Positions 7,794-15,784 of a stretch of 55,929 nt of DNA are shown here, one piece after another; position 1 is the stretch's first letter, and each line of letters opens with the position of its first letter. The notes below the pieces were generated by a model. It did not search any database, had not been told where the DNA came from, and saw only the letters and a list, made by a program, of their open reading frames with translations. The translations under genes were made by a program, and so were the position numbers. Source of the stretch: JBAZDC01 sp041654595. Its GTDB lineage: Bacteria; Pseudomonadota; Gammaproteobacteria; Burkholderiales; Burkholderiaceae_B. Location of the stretch: assembly GCA_964551305.1 (NCBI GenBank), contig CAZKBT010000015.1, forward strand, positions 1 to 55,929, in the 5' to 3' direction.

Positions 7794-9785
7794 ATGTCAC
7801 CGACATTTCCCTTTCCTTTGAAGGCGAGCAGCGTCACGTTGGGTTGCGTTTTCGCCGGCTTGCTACCCTTTGCCGGCGCCGCGGCCCAATCCGCCGGAAC
7901 GCCGGTCACGCAGTTGCCGAACGTCGTCGTGACGGCGGCGGGTTTCGAACAGGCGATCGCCGATGCGCCCGCTTCGATTTCGGTCATTACCAGCGAGGAT
8001 CTGGAAGGCAAGTTCTACCGCGACGTCACCGACGCGCTGCAGGACATTCCCGGTGTCAGCATCGAAGGCGGCGCAGGCGGCAAGATCGAATCGACTTCCG
8101 TCAATATCCGTGGCATGGACGAAAACTACGTGCTGTTCCTGGTCGACGGCAAGCCGCTGGGCGCGTCCAGCGAGGCTTACTACAACGGCTTCGGCGGCGG
8201 GGCGCAGACGAGCTGGCTGCCGCCGCTCTCGGCCATCGAGCGCATCGAGGTGATACGCGGCCCGATGTCGTCGCTGTACGGCTCCAGCGCCCTTGGGGGC
8301 GTGATCAATGTCATCACCAAGAAAGTGCCTTCCGAATGGGTGGGCAGCCTGACGGTGGACGGAGTATTCCAGGAGGACTCCGATGCCGGCAATGCCTATC
8401 AGGGGCGCTATTATCTGAGCGGTCCGCTGGTCGACGACCGACTGGCCATGACCTTGTACGGCTCCAAGTACCGTCGCCTGGAAGACAGCATCCAGGGCGG
8501 CTATGCCGGCAAGGATCGCATCGACAATACGGCCAAGTTCACTTGGAAGCTGAACGAACGGCATAGCCTGGAGCTGGAAGGCAGCCACGCGCGCAACAAG
8601 AACGATCGCACCGAGGAATCGTCGACCGATTCCATGATGATGCATAACAAGCGCACGGCATACGGCTTGACGCATGACTGGCGCTGGGGAAAGGGCGCGG
8701 AAACCAAGTCGTGGATGCTGCACGAATCCGTCGACATCGTCAATGGCGATATCGAGTCGGGCTATCGCGCCACGACGTTCAACACCAAGACCATCGTGCC
8801 CTTCGAAGAGCACATGCTGACGGTGGGCGCGGAATACAGGCAGGAAAAGACCATCCATGACGAGTCCCGTTTCCAGGGTTCCGTCGCCACCAATCTGGAA
8901 CGCTGGCAAGCCGCTGTATTCGCGGAGAACGAATGGTCGGTCACCGACCGGCTGACGCTGACCGGCGGCGCGCGTCTGGACAAGAACGAGCATTTCGGCA
9001 CGCATTTCACACCGCGTGTCTACGGTGTATATCGTCTGACCGACAACCTGAACCTCAAAGGCGGCGTCAGCGGCGGCTATAAGACGCCTTCGTTGAAACA
9101 GGCCGATGACAACATCGTCGAGCCGGCGGCGCGCGGCCGTTCCTGGGACAAGGGAAACTCCGATCTGCAGCCGGAAAAGAGTACCAACTTCGAGTTTGGC
9201 TTCGCCTACGCCACGCCGGAAAAGCTGAGTTTCAGCATGATGGCCTACTACACCCGGTTCAAGGACAAAATAGGCAAGGAATACGTCTGCAACACGCCGG
9301 TCGGAGCGCCGCCCGCATGCGTCTATGCCGATAATCCACCGCGTCAGAGCATCCAGCAGTATGTGAATCTGGATTCCGCCACGCTGCGCGGCATCGAGAC
9401 CGCGTTCGGCATGCCGGTGACCGACAAGCTGATGCTGAACACCAGCTATACCTTGTCGGACAGCGAAATCAAGTCGGGCAGCAACGCCGGCAAGGCATTG
9501 AACAATACGCCGCGCCACATGTTCAACGTGGGCCTGGACTACCAGCTCAATAATAATCTGAAGCTTTGGACCAAGGCCAAGTACAAGAGCAAAAGCATAG
9601 ACGGCGGCACCGATGAGATCCCAGCCTACACCATCGTCGACCTGGGCGTGAATTATCGGTTCAGCAAGCGCGTCCTGGGCTTTGCCGGAATCTACAACGC
9701 GCTGAACAAGGAAATCGACTCCAACGAGTACGGCAAGCACCTGGACGGCCGCCGCTACTATGCCGGTTTGACGATCGAATATTGA
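7794..9785 (+). CDS. TonB-dependent outer-membrane receptor (siderophore/iron type)
   Basis: A 663-residue outer-membrane receptor. A signal peptide ends around AAAQS (residue 33). A TonB-box-like VVVTAAG follows near residue 40. The plug domain has NIRGMDENYVLFLVDG and the signature IRGPMSSLYGSSALGGVINV near residues 155-175. A 22-strand barrel fills the rest and ends in an aromatic residue (GLTIEY). Length and order match the FepA/colicin-I receptor group that imports ferric catecholate-type siderophores or small iron complexes. It sits behind the two-component pair and near Fur-like sites, so iron-limited expression is likely. The exact ligand cannot be read from sequence. Confidence 0.92.
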   Translation: MSPTFPFPLKASSVTLGCVFAGLLPFAGAAAQSAGTPVTQLPNVVVTAAGFEQAIADAPASISVITSEDLEGKFYRDVTDALQDIPGVSIEGGAGGKIESTSVNIRGMDENYVLFLVDGKPLGASSEAYYNGFGGGAQTSWLPPLSAIERIEVIRGPMSSLYGSSALGGVINVITKKVPSEWVGSLTVDGVFQEDSDAGNAYQGRYYLSGPLVDDRLAMTLYGSKYRRLEDSIQGGYAGKDRIDNTAKFTWKLNERHSLELEGSHARNKNDRTEESSTDSMMMHNKRTAYGLTHDWRWGKGAETKSWMLHESVDIVNGDIESGYRATTFNTKTIVPFEEHMLTVGAEYRQEKTIHDESRFQGSVATNLERWQAAVFAENEWSVTDRLTLTGGARLDKNEHFGTHFTPRVYGVYRLTDNLNLKGGVSGGYKTPSLKQADDNIVEPAARGRSWDKGNSDLQPEKSTNFEFGFAYATPEKLSFSMMAYYTRFKDKIGKEYVCNTPVGAPPACVYADNPPRQSIQQYVNLDSATLRGIETAFGMPVTDKLMLNTSYTLSDSEIKSGSNAGKALNNTPRHMFNVGLDYQLNNNLKLWTKAKYKSKSIDGGTDEIPAYTIVDLGVNYRFSKRVLGFAGIYNALNKEIDSNEYGKHLDGRRYYAGLTIEY

Positions 9786-9858
9786 CGCCGACCTGTCGCG
9801 CATGGACACGGCCTGACTGATCCGGCGATCTCTGATAGCATTTTCCATACCGCATCCG

Positions 9859-9876
9859 GGGAGTCTTCCGACTCCC
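9859..9876 (+). terminator. Hairpin between TonB receptor and nitroreductase
   Basis: A perfect 7-bp stem (GGGAGTC, loop TTCC, GACTCCC) 73 bp after the receptor stop. No U-run follows, so it may be an attenuating or RNA-stabilising hairpin rather than a full intrinsic terminator. Confidence 0.35.
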
Positions 9877-9918
9877 AGTTCGCAGTTAATGGCTGCGCAA
9901 TGGAAAACTAGGCTTGCC

Positions 9919-10746
9919 ATGACACAGACCACGATCGAACCCGAATATGATGCATGGCTGGCGCGCTATGGCGCGGCTTCGTCGCCCGGGGTCCTTGCGC
10001 CGCCCATTACTCGCCTGCTCGAGCATTGCTCGGTTCGCGCTTACCAGCCGCGCCCCGTAGAGGATGGCGTACTCGTCCAAGCCATTGCCGCGGCGCAGTC
10101 GGCGTCGTCATCGTCCAATCTTCAGGCCTGGAGCGTGGTGGCGGTGCGCGATCGCGCAAAGCTGGCGCGGCTTGCCGAACTGGCCGGCGGGCAGCGCCAT
10201 GTTGCCCAGGCGCCGTTGTTTCTCGCCTGGATCGTGGATTGGTCGCGCTTGCGGCGAATAGGAGCGGCGCAGCAGCGTCCGACCTTGGGCATCGACTATC
10301 TCGAAAGCTATACGGTCGGCGTGGTCGATGCCGCTTTGGCGGCGCAGAACGCCGCCGTCGCCTTCGAGGCGCTCGGGCTCGGTCTGGTCTACATCGGCGG
10401 TATGCGCAATCATCCGGAAAAAGCGGCCGCGGAACTGGGCCTGCCGGACGGCTGCTTCGCGTTGTTCGGCATGTGCGTGGGCTATCCGGATCCGGCCAAG
10501 CCGGCAAGCATCAAACCCCGTCTGCCGCAAGCCGTGGTTTTGCACCATGAGCGGTATGACGCCGGACGCGATGCGGACGCGGTGCGGGCCTATGACGAGA
10601 AAATGGTCGCGTTCCAGCGTGAACAGGGACGTGATGATCGGCCGTGGTCACGGGCCTCGGCCGAGCGTGTCGGCGGCCCCGACGCCTTGATGGGCCGGGA
10701 CCGCTTGCGGGAGGCACTGAACAATTTGGGCTTTCCCTTGCTGTGA
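9919..10746 (+). CDS. NADPH-dependent nitroreductase (NfsA-like FMN oxidoreductase)
   Basis: About 275 residues of the nitroreductase fold. The N-terminal HCSVRAYQPRPVEDGVL and SASSSSNLQAWSVV are the FMN-phosphate binding segments of the NfsA/FRP group, and YIGGMRNHPE and GMCVGYPDP are the second flavin-contact and dimer regions. This group reduces nitroaromatics, quinones or flavins with NADPH in the cytosol. The ATG at 9919 is chosen because an AGG lies 7 bp ahead; an in-frame ATG at 9889 would add 10 residues. It stands alone, convergent with the next gene. No specific regulator is visible. Confidence 0.88.
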   Translation: MTQTTIEPEYDAWLARYGAASSPGVLAPPITRLLEHCSVRAYQPRPVEDGVLVQAIAAAQSASSSSNLQAWSVVAVRDRAKLARLAELAGGQRHVAQAPLFLAWIVDWSRLRRIGAAQQRPTLGIDYLESYTVGVVDAALAAQNAAVAFEALGLGLVYIGGMRNHPEKAAAELGLPDGCFALFGMCVGYPDPAKPASIKPRLPQAVVLHHERYDAGRDADAVRAYDEKMVAFQREQGRDDRPWSRASAERVGGPDALMGRDRLREALNNLGFPLL

Positions 10747-10759
10747 ACAAAGCCGCGCC

Positions 10760-11380
10760 TTATCGGTCTCCGGCGCCTTGCAGCCATCGCAGATACGCTG
10801 ACCGGGTCACGGCGGATACCGATTCCAGCACTTTCCGGTGCTGGACCTGATGCCGCACGACCAGCCGCGCGTTGGCCACGGCGCGCGACTTGCAGAACCA
10901 GTGGCAGCTGTGCTGCAGCAGATACAGTTCCGCCGAGAGGCGGTAGGCGCGGTTTTTCGCGTCCCGGCGGTCTGCGTTGTCCACGACGTGACGCAAGCCG
11001 GCTGCGTGGATATGCAGCAAATCGCGAAAATCCCGTCGGGTAGAAGGAAATAAGCGTTCGGCGTAGGGGACGAAGAATGAAAGCGTGCTCATGCAGGCCG
11101 ATTGCGCGCTTTCCTTTTGCATGGCGTCGGCCAGCGACTGTACTTGGGCCGCCACGGAGCGTTCGGCCTGGGCGAAAGTTTCCAATACCTGGAGCTGGCG
11201 CGCTTCAGTCTCTTCATGGATGGCACGGGTATAGCCCTGCGTCAGTGTTTCCATGTGGCGTTCGAGCTGCAGATTGGACAAATGCTGTCCCAGCAGCGCG
11301 ATGTGCGCGCGTTGCCGACGCATGCGCGACACCTGCCATGCCGCGGCGACGATCAACAGCGTTATCAATGCACTATCCAT
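10760..11380 (-). CDS. Membrane-anchored protein of unknown function
   Basis: A 206-residue protein I do not recognise. It begins with one hydrophobic segment (residues 2-14) followed by basic residues (RMRRQRAH), so it is probably anchored in the inner membrane with the bulk in the cytosol. Residues 25-100 are rich in Glu, Gln, Ala and Leu with heptad character, likely helical or coiled coil. The C-terminal half is basic and has several His/Cys/Trp residues (HSCHWFCKSR). The ATG at 11380 has GAGGGA upstream. A longer open frame to 11656 would run through the divergent promoter of the next gene and is rejected. Confidence 0.65.
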   Translation of the reverse strand: MDSALITLLIVAAAWQVSRMRRQRAHIALLGQHLSNLQLERHMETLTQGYTRAIHEETEARQLQVLETFAQAERSVAAQVQSLADAMQKESAQSACMSTLSFFVPYAERLFPSTRRDFRDLLHIHAAGLRHVVDNADRRDAKNRAYRLSAELYLLQHSCHWFCKSRAVANARLVVRHQVQHRKVLESVSAVTRSAYLRWLQGAGDR

Positions 11381-11567
11381 TAGCAGCGTTCCCTCATCGT
11401 TCGACCGGCTTGTCAGCGCGAGGCCGGCTCCGGGAATAAAGTGGCAGTGATTTTCGCACAGATGCCCGATGCGCGGAGCCGGTCGGCGGGCGTCTCGAAT
11501 GTCCCGTATTCGGCGGTGTTCGATCGGCCGCGATCCTTTGCGTCTTCGGGGTTTCACTATATGGTTA

Positions 11568-11600
11568 ATTGTTGACAATTGACAATGTGCTGTGGATAAT
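11568..11600 (+). promoter_or_regulatory. Sigma-70 promoter with GntR operator for the esterase/Bug operon
   Basis: A -35 TTGACA (11572-11577), 17-bp spacer and -10 GATAAT (11595-11600). The operator ATTGTTGACAAT (11568-11579) covers the -35 box; its ATTGT-N2-ACAAT form is the same as that at 14502-14513. Repression by the GntR regulator encoded at 13674-14414 is inferred. Confidence 0.75.
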
Positions 11601-11642
11601 TCTTGCTTACCACATCCAAGGATTCCCACCCGGAGGCAGATA

Positions 11643-12569
11643 GTGAGAGACGACAAACTCCATCCCGATATGCGAGCGCTTCTGGATGCGCAGTCGGTGA
11701 CGTACGGAAGTTCGATTCAAGACGAGCGTAAATCCTGGAACGAGTATGCGCGAAAGATAGGCCGGCCGGTTCCGCCGCACATCACGACGGAGGATCGGGA
11801 GATCGCCACGGCGGATTTCGCCGTTCCCGTCAGGATCTACCGCAAGCCCGGCTCAGGCAACACCGGTTGCGTGATCTATATGCATGGCGGCGGATGGACC
11901 AAGGGAGACGTCGATTCCTCCGATTCCATGGCATGGGGACTGTGCGACGTCAGCAATGCCGTCGTGATATCCGTCGGCTATCGCCTCGCTCCCGAGCACG
12001 TTTTCCCCGCGGCGTTCAATGACAGTTACGGTGTACTGGAGTGGGCGCACGCCAACGCCAAAGAGCTGGGCATCGATACGAACAAGATCGTCCTGGCCGG
12101 GGACAGCGCGGGAGGAAACTTGACGGCGGCGCTTTCCATCGCTTCGCGCGACGACGGCGGCCCCAAGGTCGCTGCGCAAGTCGTGATCTACCCGGGCATC
12201 GGCGAATACATCGAGTCGGACTCGTACCGCGCCAATGCAACCGGGTACGGGCTGACGACCGACCGCTATCGCTTCTATTGCAAACAGTATCTCGGCGGCA
12301 GCTTCGACATCGACGACGTCAGAGCGCGCCCCATGCTGGCGAAGGATTTTTCCAGTTTGCCGCCGGCCTATGTCGTGACCGCCGAGTTCGATCCGATTCG
12401 CGACGACGGACGCATGTACGCCATGCGATTGGTCGAGGCGGGCAACGATTGCATCTACCGGGAATGTCGCGGCCTCATTCACGGATTTTTCCGTGCCCGT
12501 TTCATCTCGCAGGTTGCGGCTGACGAACTGGACCGGATCGGTGAGTTCATGCGCCCCTTTGTTTCCTAG
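11643..12569 (+). CDS. Alpha/beta hydrolase, HSL-type esterase/lipase
   Basis: A 308-residue cytosolic hydrolase of the hormone-sensitive-lipase family. The oxyanion motif HGGG is in YMHGGGWTKGD (about residue 80). The nucleophile serine is in GDSAGG (about residue 157). The acid is in AEFDPIRDDG and the histidine in LIHGFF near the C-terminus, so the triad is complete. The GTG at 11643 is chosen because GGAGG stands 7 bp before it and the promoter at 11572-11600 would place the transcript start downstream of the earlier in-frame GTG at 11592. It is followed by a Bug receptor gene. A role in hydrolysing an ester or lactone fed to the downstream sugar-acid enzymes is inferred. Confidence 0.87.
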   Translation: MRDDKLHPDMRALLDAQSVTYGSSIQDERKSWNEYARKIGRPVPPHITTEDREIATADFAVPVRIYRKPGSGNTGCVIYMHGGGWTKGDVDSSDSMAWGLCDVSNAVVISVGYRLAPEHVFPAAFNDSYGVLEWAHANAKELGIDTNKIVLAGDSAGGNLTAALSIASRDDGGPKVAAQVVIYPGIGEYIESDSYRANATGYGLTTDRYRFYCKQYLGGSFDIDDVRARPMLAKDFSSLPPAYVVTAEFDPIRDDGRMYAMRLVEAGNDCIYRECRGLIHGFFRARFISQVAADELDRIGEFMRPFVS

Positions 12570-12642
12570 GGCCGTTGGGCGAGCGGGATCGATGGTGACT
12601 TGCAGTGTTGCGTTGACTCTTGATCGATAAAGGGGATTTGAG

Positions 12643-13608
12643 ATGAAGGCAGTGAAATTTTTTGCAGGATTGCTGTGCGCGCTTGCATTGAGCGCAGGCG
12701 CCGTTGCGGCGGAGAACTTTCCCTCCAAGACGGTGCGGATAATCTGCCCTTATTCTCCAGGCGGAACGGTCGACATCCTGGCGCGCGTCATGGCCGACAG
12801 GCTGAGCGAGTACTGGGGCCAGCAAGTCATCGTTGAAAACAGGCCGGGCGTGGCGGGGCAGGTGGCCACCCGCTACGTCGCGACGCAGCCGGCCGACGGT
12901 TATACGTGGCTCATTACGGCGAGCGGCCATCCGATCAATCATTTGTTGTACAAGGACTTGCCCTACGACGGGTTCAAGGATTTTTCCCCGGTCACGCAAT
13001 TGGGCCGCGGTTCGCTGGTCCTGGTCGTCAATAAGGACTCCAAGTTTGCCACGCTCGCCGATTTCCTTGCGGAAGCCAGGCAAGGCAAGGATAAGCTGAC
13101 CTATGGCCACGTCGGAATCGGGACATCGTCGTGGATGGGCGGTGCGCTCCTGGAGCATATGACGGGGGTCAAGCTGCTCGGCATTCCCTACAAGGGCGGG
13201 GTGCCGGCCCTGACTGACCTCATGGGCGGCCAGATCGATTCCAATTTCAACATCATCCCCGAAGCCATCGCGCAGATAAAGGCCGGATCCGTGAAAGCGC
13301 TTGCCACGACCGGCGAGCAGCGGGCACAGACGCTGCCCGACGTGCCGACAATCGGAGAGACGGTTCCCGGCTATTCGTTCGGCGCGTACTGGATCATTCT
13401 GGGGCCCGCAGGCGTGCCCGACGACATCGTCGCGAAGGTCAATGAGGGAATGAACCGGGCGTTGAAAGAGCCCGCGGTCATCGAGCGCCTTTCCACCCTG
13501 GGCGTCGAGCCCATGGGAACGACGCCCGAGCAAGTGGCCGAACTGATGCGCGAGGATGCGAAAAAGTGGAAGCCCATCTTCGACGCCGCCGGAATCCAGC
13601 CGCAATAA
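12643..13608 (+). CDS. Bug/TctC-family periplasmic solute receptor
   Basis: A 321-residue tripartite tricarboxylate transporter receptor. A signal peptide (1-22, ending AVAAE) precedes the family hallmarks FPSKTVRIICPYSPGGTVD, QQVIVENRPGVAGQVA and ADGYTWL. Later segments (DLPYDGFKDFSPVT, the PYKGG and PTIGETVPGY motifs) also fit. Such receptors bind carboxylates in the periplasm and usually work with TctA/TctB membrane subunits, which are absent here, as is common for the many orphan Bug genes of Bordetella relatives. The ATG at 12643 follows AAAGGGGA. It is in the GntR-controlled block and probably captures the substrate for the nearby enzymes. Confidence 0.92.
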   Translation: MKAVKFFAGLLCALALSAGAVAAENFPSKTVRIICPYSPGGTVDILARVMADRLSEYWGQQVIVENRPGVAGQVATRYVATQPADGYTWLITASGHPINHLLYKDLPYDGFKDFSPVTQLGRGSLVLVVNKDSKFATLADFLAEARQGKDKLTYGHVGIGTSSWMGGALLEHMTGVKLLGIPYKGGVPALTDLMGGQIDSNFNIIPEAIAQIKAGSVKALATTGEQRAQTLPDVPTIGETVPGYSFGAYWIILGPAGVPDDIVAKVNEGMNRALKEPAVIERLSTLGVEPMGTTPEQVAELMREDAKKWKPIFDAAGIQPQ

Positions 13609-13625
13609 GCTCGTTTGCCTGAACC

Positions 13626-13655
13626 GTGTCCCCGCATTCACCGAAGCGGGGACAC
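13626..13655. terminator. Bidirectional hairpin between Bug receptor and gntR
   Basis: Perfect 10-bp stem GTGTCCCCGC / GCGGGGACAC with a 10-base loop, placed between the convergent stops at 13608 and 13674. No clear U-run follows on either strand. Confidence 0.6.
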
Positions 13656-13673
13656 GCGGGATCCTTCACTCGG

Positions 13674-14414
13674 TCAAGTCGCTTTGAGCATCGCCTTGTT
13701 GGTCATGCTCTCTATCTTGCGCAGGTGCTGGACGAAACTTTCACCGTCGAGAAGGTTGTGCTGTTCGGATAGTTTCGCCGCCTGTTCCGCATCGCCGGCA
13801 AGGATCGCCTCAACGATCCGGGTGTGAAACTTGATCGTGTTTTGATAGTTCATGGTCAGCGCGTCATTCGAGGCGATGTAGATGCGCACTTGCTGTTCGA
13901 CCAGCCGGTATTGATTGGCCAGCCGCTGATGCTTGGCCAGCGAAATGATCGTTTTATGCAGTCGGAAGTCCGCATCCGCCACGGCGCGGCTATTGTGCTG
14001 ATTGCATGCCGTCGCCAGTCCGTCCAGGCTTTTGCCGAGCGCCGTTCGTCCGGCATCGGTCAATTGCTCGGTCGCGAGCCGCGCGGCCAGGGCCTCCAAG
14101 GCGGCGCGCAATGTATAGAGTTCCCAAGCGTCGTGCGAAGAAATGGGAATCACGATCCAGCCCGTATAGGGAACCTGAATGATCAGTCCTTCCTGTGAAA
14201 GCTGCTGCAACGCTACCCGGACCGTTCCCCGCGATACTTCGAATTGTTCGGCCAGCGCGATTTCAGTCAGTCGCGTGCCTGGCAGGATCCGGCCCTTGAT
14301 GATCTCTGCGCGCAGAGCATCCGTGGCCTGCATTCCTGCCGGCTGTTTTTTTATCGACTGCACTCGCACTTTGATTCCTGTAATGGTTCTCGAAGGGGCG
14401 AAGCCGATGCACAT
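13674..14414 (-). CDS. GntR-family transcriptional regulator, FCD (FadR) subgroup
   Basis: A 246-residue repressor-type protein. The winged helix-turn-helix (about 28-95) has LRAEIIKGRILPGTRLTEI and FEVSRGTVRVALQQL, the GntR signature. The FCD ligand-binding domain follows (about 105-235) with its helical, metal-coordinating pattern (HDAWELYTLRAALEALAA, ADFRLHKTI, HTRIVEAILAGD). Such regulators bind small organic acids. The start at 14414 has AGGGG upstream on the minus strand. It lies between the two gene sets whose promoters both carry ATTGT-N2-ACAAT, the form expected for FCD regulators, so it most likely represses both and itself. Confidence 0.9.
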   Translation of the reverse strand: MCIGFAPSRTITGIKVRVQSIKKQPAGMQATDALRAEIIKGRILPGTRLTEIALAEQFEVSRGTVRVALQQLSQEGLIIQVPYTGWIVIPISSHDAWELYTLRAALEALAARLATEQLTDAGRTALGKSLDGLATACNQHNSRAVADADFRLHKTIISLAKHQRLANQYRLVEQQVRIYIASNDALTMNYQNTIKFHTRIVEAILAGDAEQAAKLSEQHNLLDGESFVQHLRKIESMTNKAMLKAT

Positions 14415-14495
14415 TCCAAACCCCTATGCGGGTGATTGTAAATTTTCCAACCCTTTACGTCAAAGGAGAAATCTGCCCGTTTTCATATGATATTT

Positions 14496-14528
14496 TTGTT
14501 GATTGTCAACAATCAACAACGGTACAAT
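14496..14528 (+). promoter_or_regulatory. GntR operator and promoter of the dehydratase/dehydrogenase operon
   Basis: An inverted repeat with 11-bp arms (TTGTTGATTGT, two bases CA, ACAATCAACAA; 14496-14519) containing the core ATTGTCAACAAT. It overlaps a -35-like TTGATT and sits just before a -10 TACAAT (14523-14528). The same core lies over the esterase promoter. Confidence 0.8.
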
Positions 14529-14584
14529 GAAGGCTTGGCGAGCCTGTCGCGCTAGCCGAATCTTCTTGTAGGGGACATAAGGAA

Positions 14585-15739
14585 ATGAAAGTCACAGGGT
14601 TGAACGTTTACTTGATAGACTGCGGCAATATCCGGCCCATCATCGTGGAAATCGAAACGTTGGAAGGGATCAGCGGCATCGGAGAAGCGACGATAGCTTA
14701 CGGCGCGGGCGCTACGGCCGCGGCGGGCATGATCAAGGACCTGGGAGAACGCTTCATAATCGGAAAAGACGCGCGACGGATCGAACTGCTGTGGTCCGCC
14801 ATGTATGACCACAGCTTCTGGACGAAAGGAGGCGGGGCGATAAGTTTCGCGGGAATGAGCGCGATCGAGCATGCCCTGTGGGATATCAAGGGCAAAGCGC
14901 TCGGGGTTCCGGTGTATGAGTTGCTTGGCGGCAGGGTATTCGACGAGCTGCCCGTATACGCCAATGGCTGGAACTTCATGGAGATCGACGCAACGTCCTG
15001 GGCCAAGGCCGCCGAGCGGCCGCTCAAGGACGGGTTCAAGGCGCTGAAGTGCTATCCGCTGGCGCTGCCGCACGACAGGACCTTGACCCACATTACCCGT
15101 CGCTCGGCGGATCGCGAGTTTCTGGCCCTGGCGTATGAGCGGGTGCGGGTGCTGCGCGAGGTGGTCGGGCCCGACATCGAGATCATGCTCGATCTGAGCG
15201 GCGCCCTGACGACGGGTGAAACGATCCGGTTGTGCCGCAAGTATGAGGACCTGGACATTGCATTCATCGAAGAGCCGGGCGACCCCTTCGATGTCGGTGC
15301 GCTGGTACAGGTTTCGCAGCATGTATCGATTCCGATCGCCACGGGCGAACGCATCTATACTCGTCATGGATTCCGGAAGGTTATGGAGCCGCAGGCGATC
15401 TCCATCGTGCAACCCGACGTGGGCAATACCGGCGGGCTTTATGAAACCCGGAAAATCGCGGCGATGGCCGAATCCTACAACATGCGGTTCGCGCCGCACA
15501 ACTGCGCGAGCACGCTGTCGACGGCCGTCTCCGCGCAGGTCTCCGCCTGCTCGCCCAACTTCATGAGCCTGGAAACGTATCCGTATTTCCCGGACAGCGG
15601 CGGCTATATTCACGTTCTACAGAATCCGCCCGAGCGCGACATCAAGGACGGGAAGCTGCCTCTCAATGAGCGTCCCGGATTGGGCGTCGACCTGGACCGT
15701 GAACGGGTGAATCCGTTCCTGTGGGCGCAGATCCGATGA
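14585..15739 (+). CDS. Enolase-superfamily dehydratase (mandelate racemase/muconate lactonizing type)
   Basis: A 384-residue enzyme of the MR/MLE group, closest in pattern to sugar-acid (galactonate-like) dehydratases. The N-terminal capping domain is residues 1-125. In the barrel, the catalytic lysine region is GFKALKCYPL (about 150). The metal ligands are the Asp in IMLDLSGA, the Glu in FIEEPGDP and the Glu in ATGERIY. The general-base histidine is in APHNCAST (about 305). These features predict Mg-dependent abstraction of the proton next to a carboxylate, then water loss or racemisation. It is followed after 45 bp by a 2-hydroxyacid dehydrogenase. The substrate is not identifiable from sequence. 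Confidence 0.88.
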   Translation: MKVTGLNVYLIDCGNIRPIIVEIETLEGISGIGEATIAYGAGATAAAGMIKDLGERFIIGKDARRIELLWSAMYDHSFWTKGGGAISFAGMSAIEHALWDIKGKALGVPVYELLGGRVFDELPVYANGWNFMEIDATSWAKAAERPLKDGFKALKCYPLALPHDRTLTHITRRSADREFLALAYERVRVLREVVGPDIEIMLDLSGALTTGETIRLCRKYEDLDIAFIEEPGDPFDVGALVQVSQHVSIPIATGERIYTRHGFRKVMEPQAISIVQPDVGNTGGLYETRKIAAMAESYNMRFAPHNCASTLSTAVSAQVSACSPNFMSLETYPYFPDSGGYIHVLQNPPERDIKDGKLPLNERPGLGVDLDRERVNPFLWAQIR

Positions 15740-15784
15740 GCGGCACGACTTTTCTTTGAGATCAATTTTCTTTGGAGCCCCCGA

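Noticed and set aside
7863..9932. 689-residue open frame antisense to the TonB receptor
   Set aside because: It is a codon-bias shadow of the receptor gene: His/Arg/Gln-rich, no family features, and runs through both its ends.
11592..11642. GTG at 11592 as the esterase start
   Set aside because: It overlaps the promoter -10 region, while GTG 11643 has a GGAGG site.
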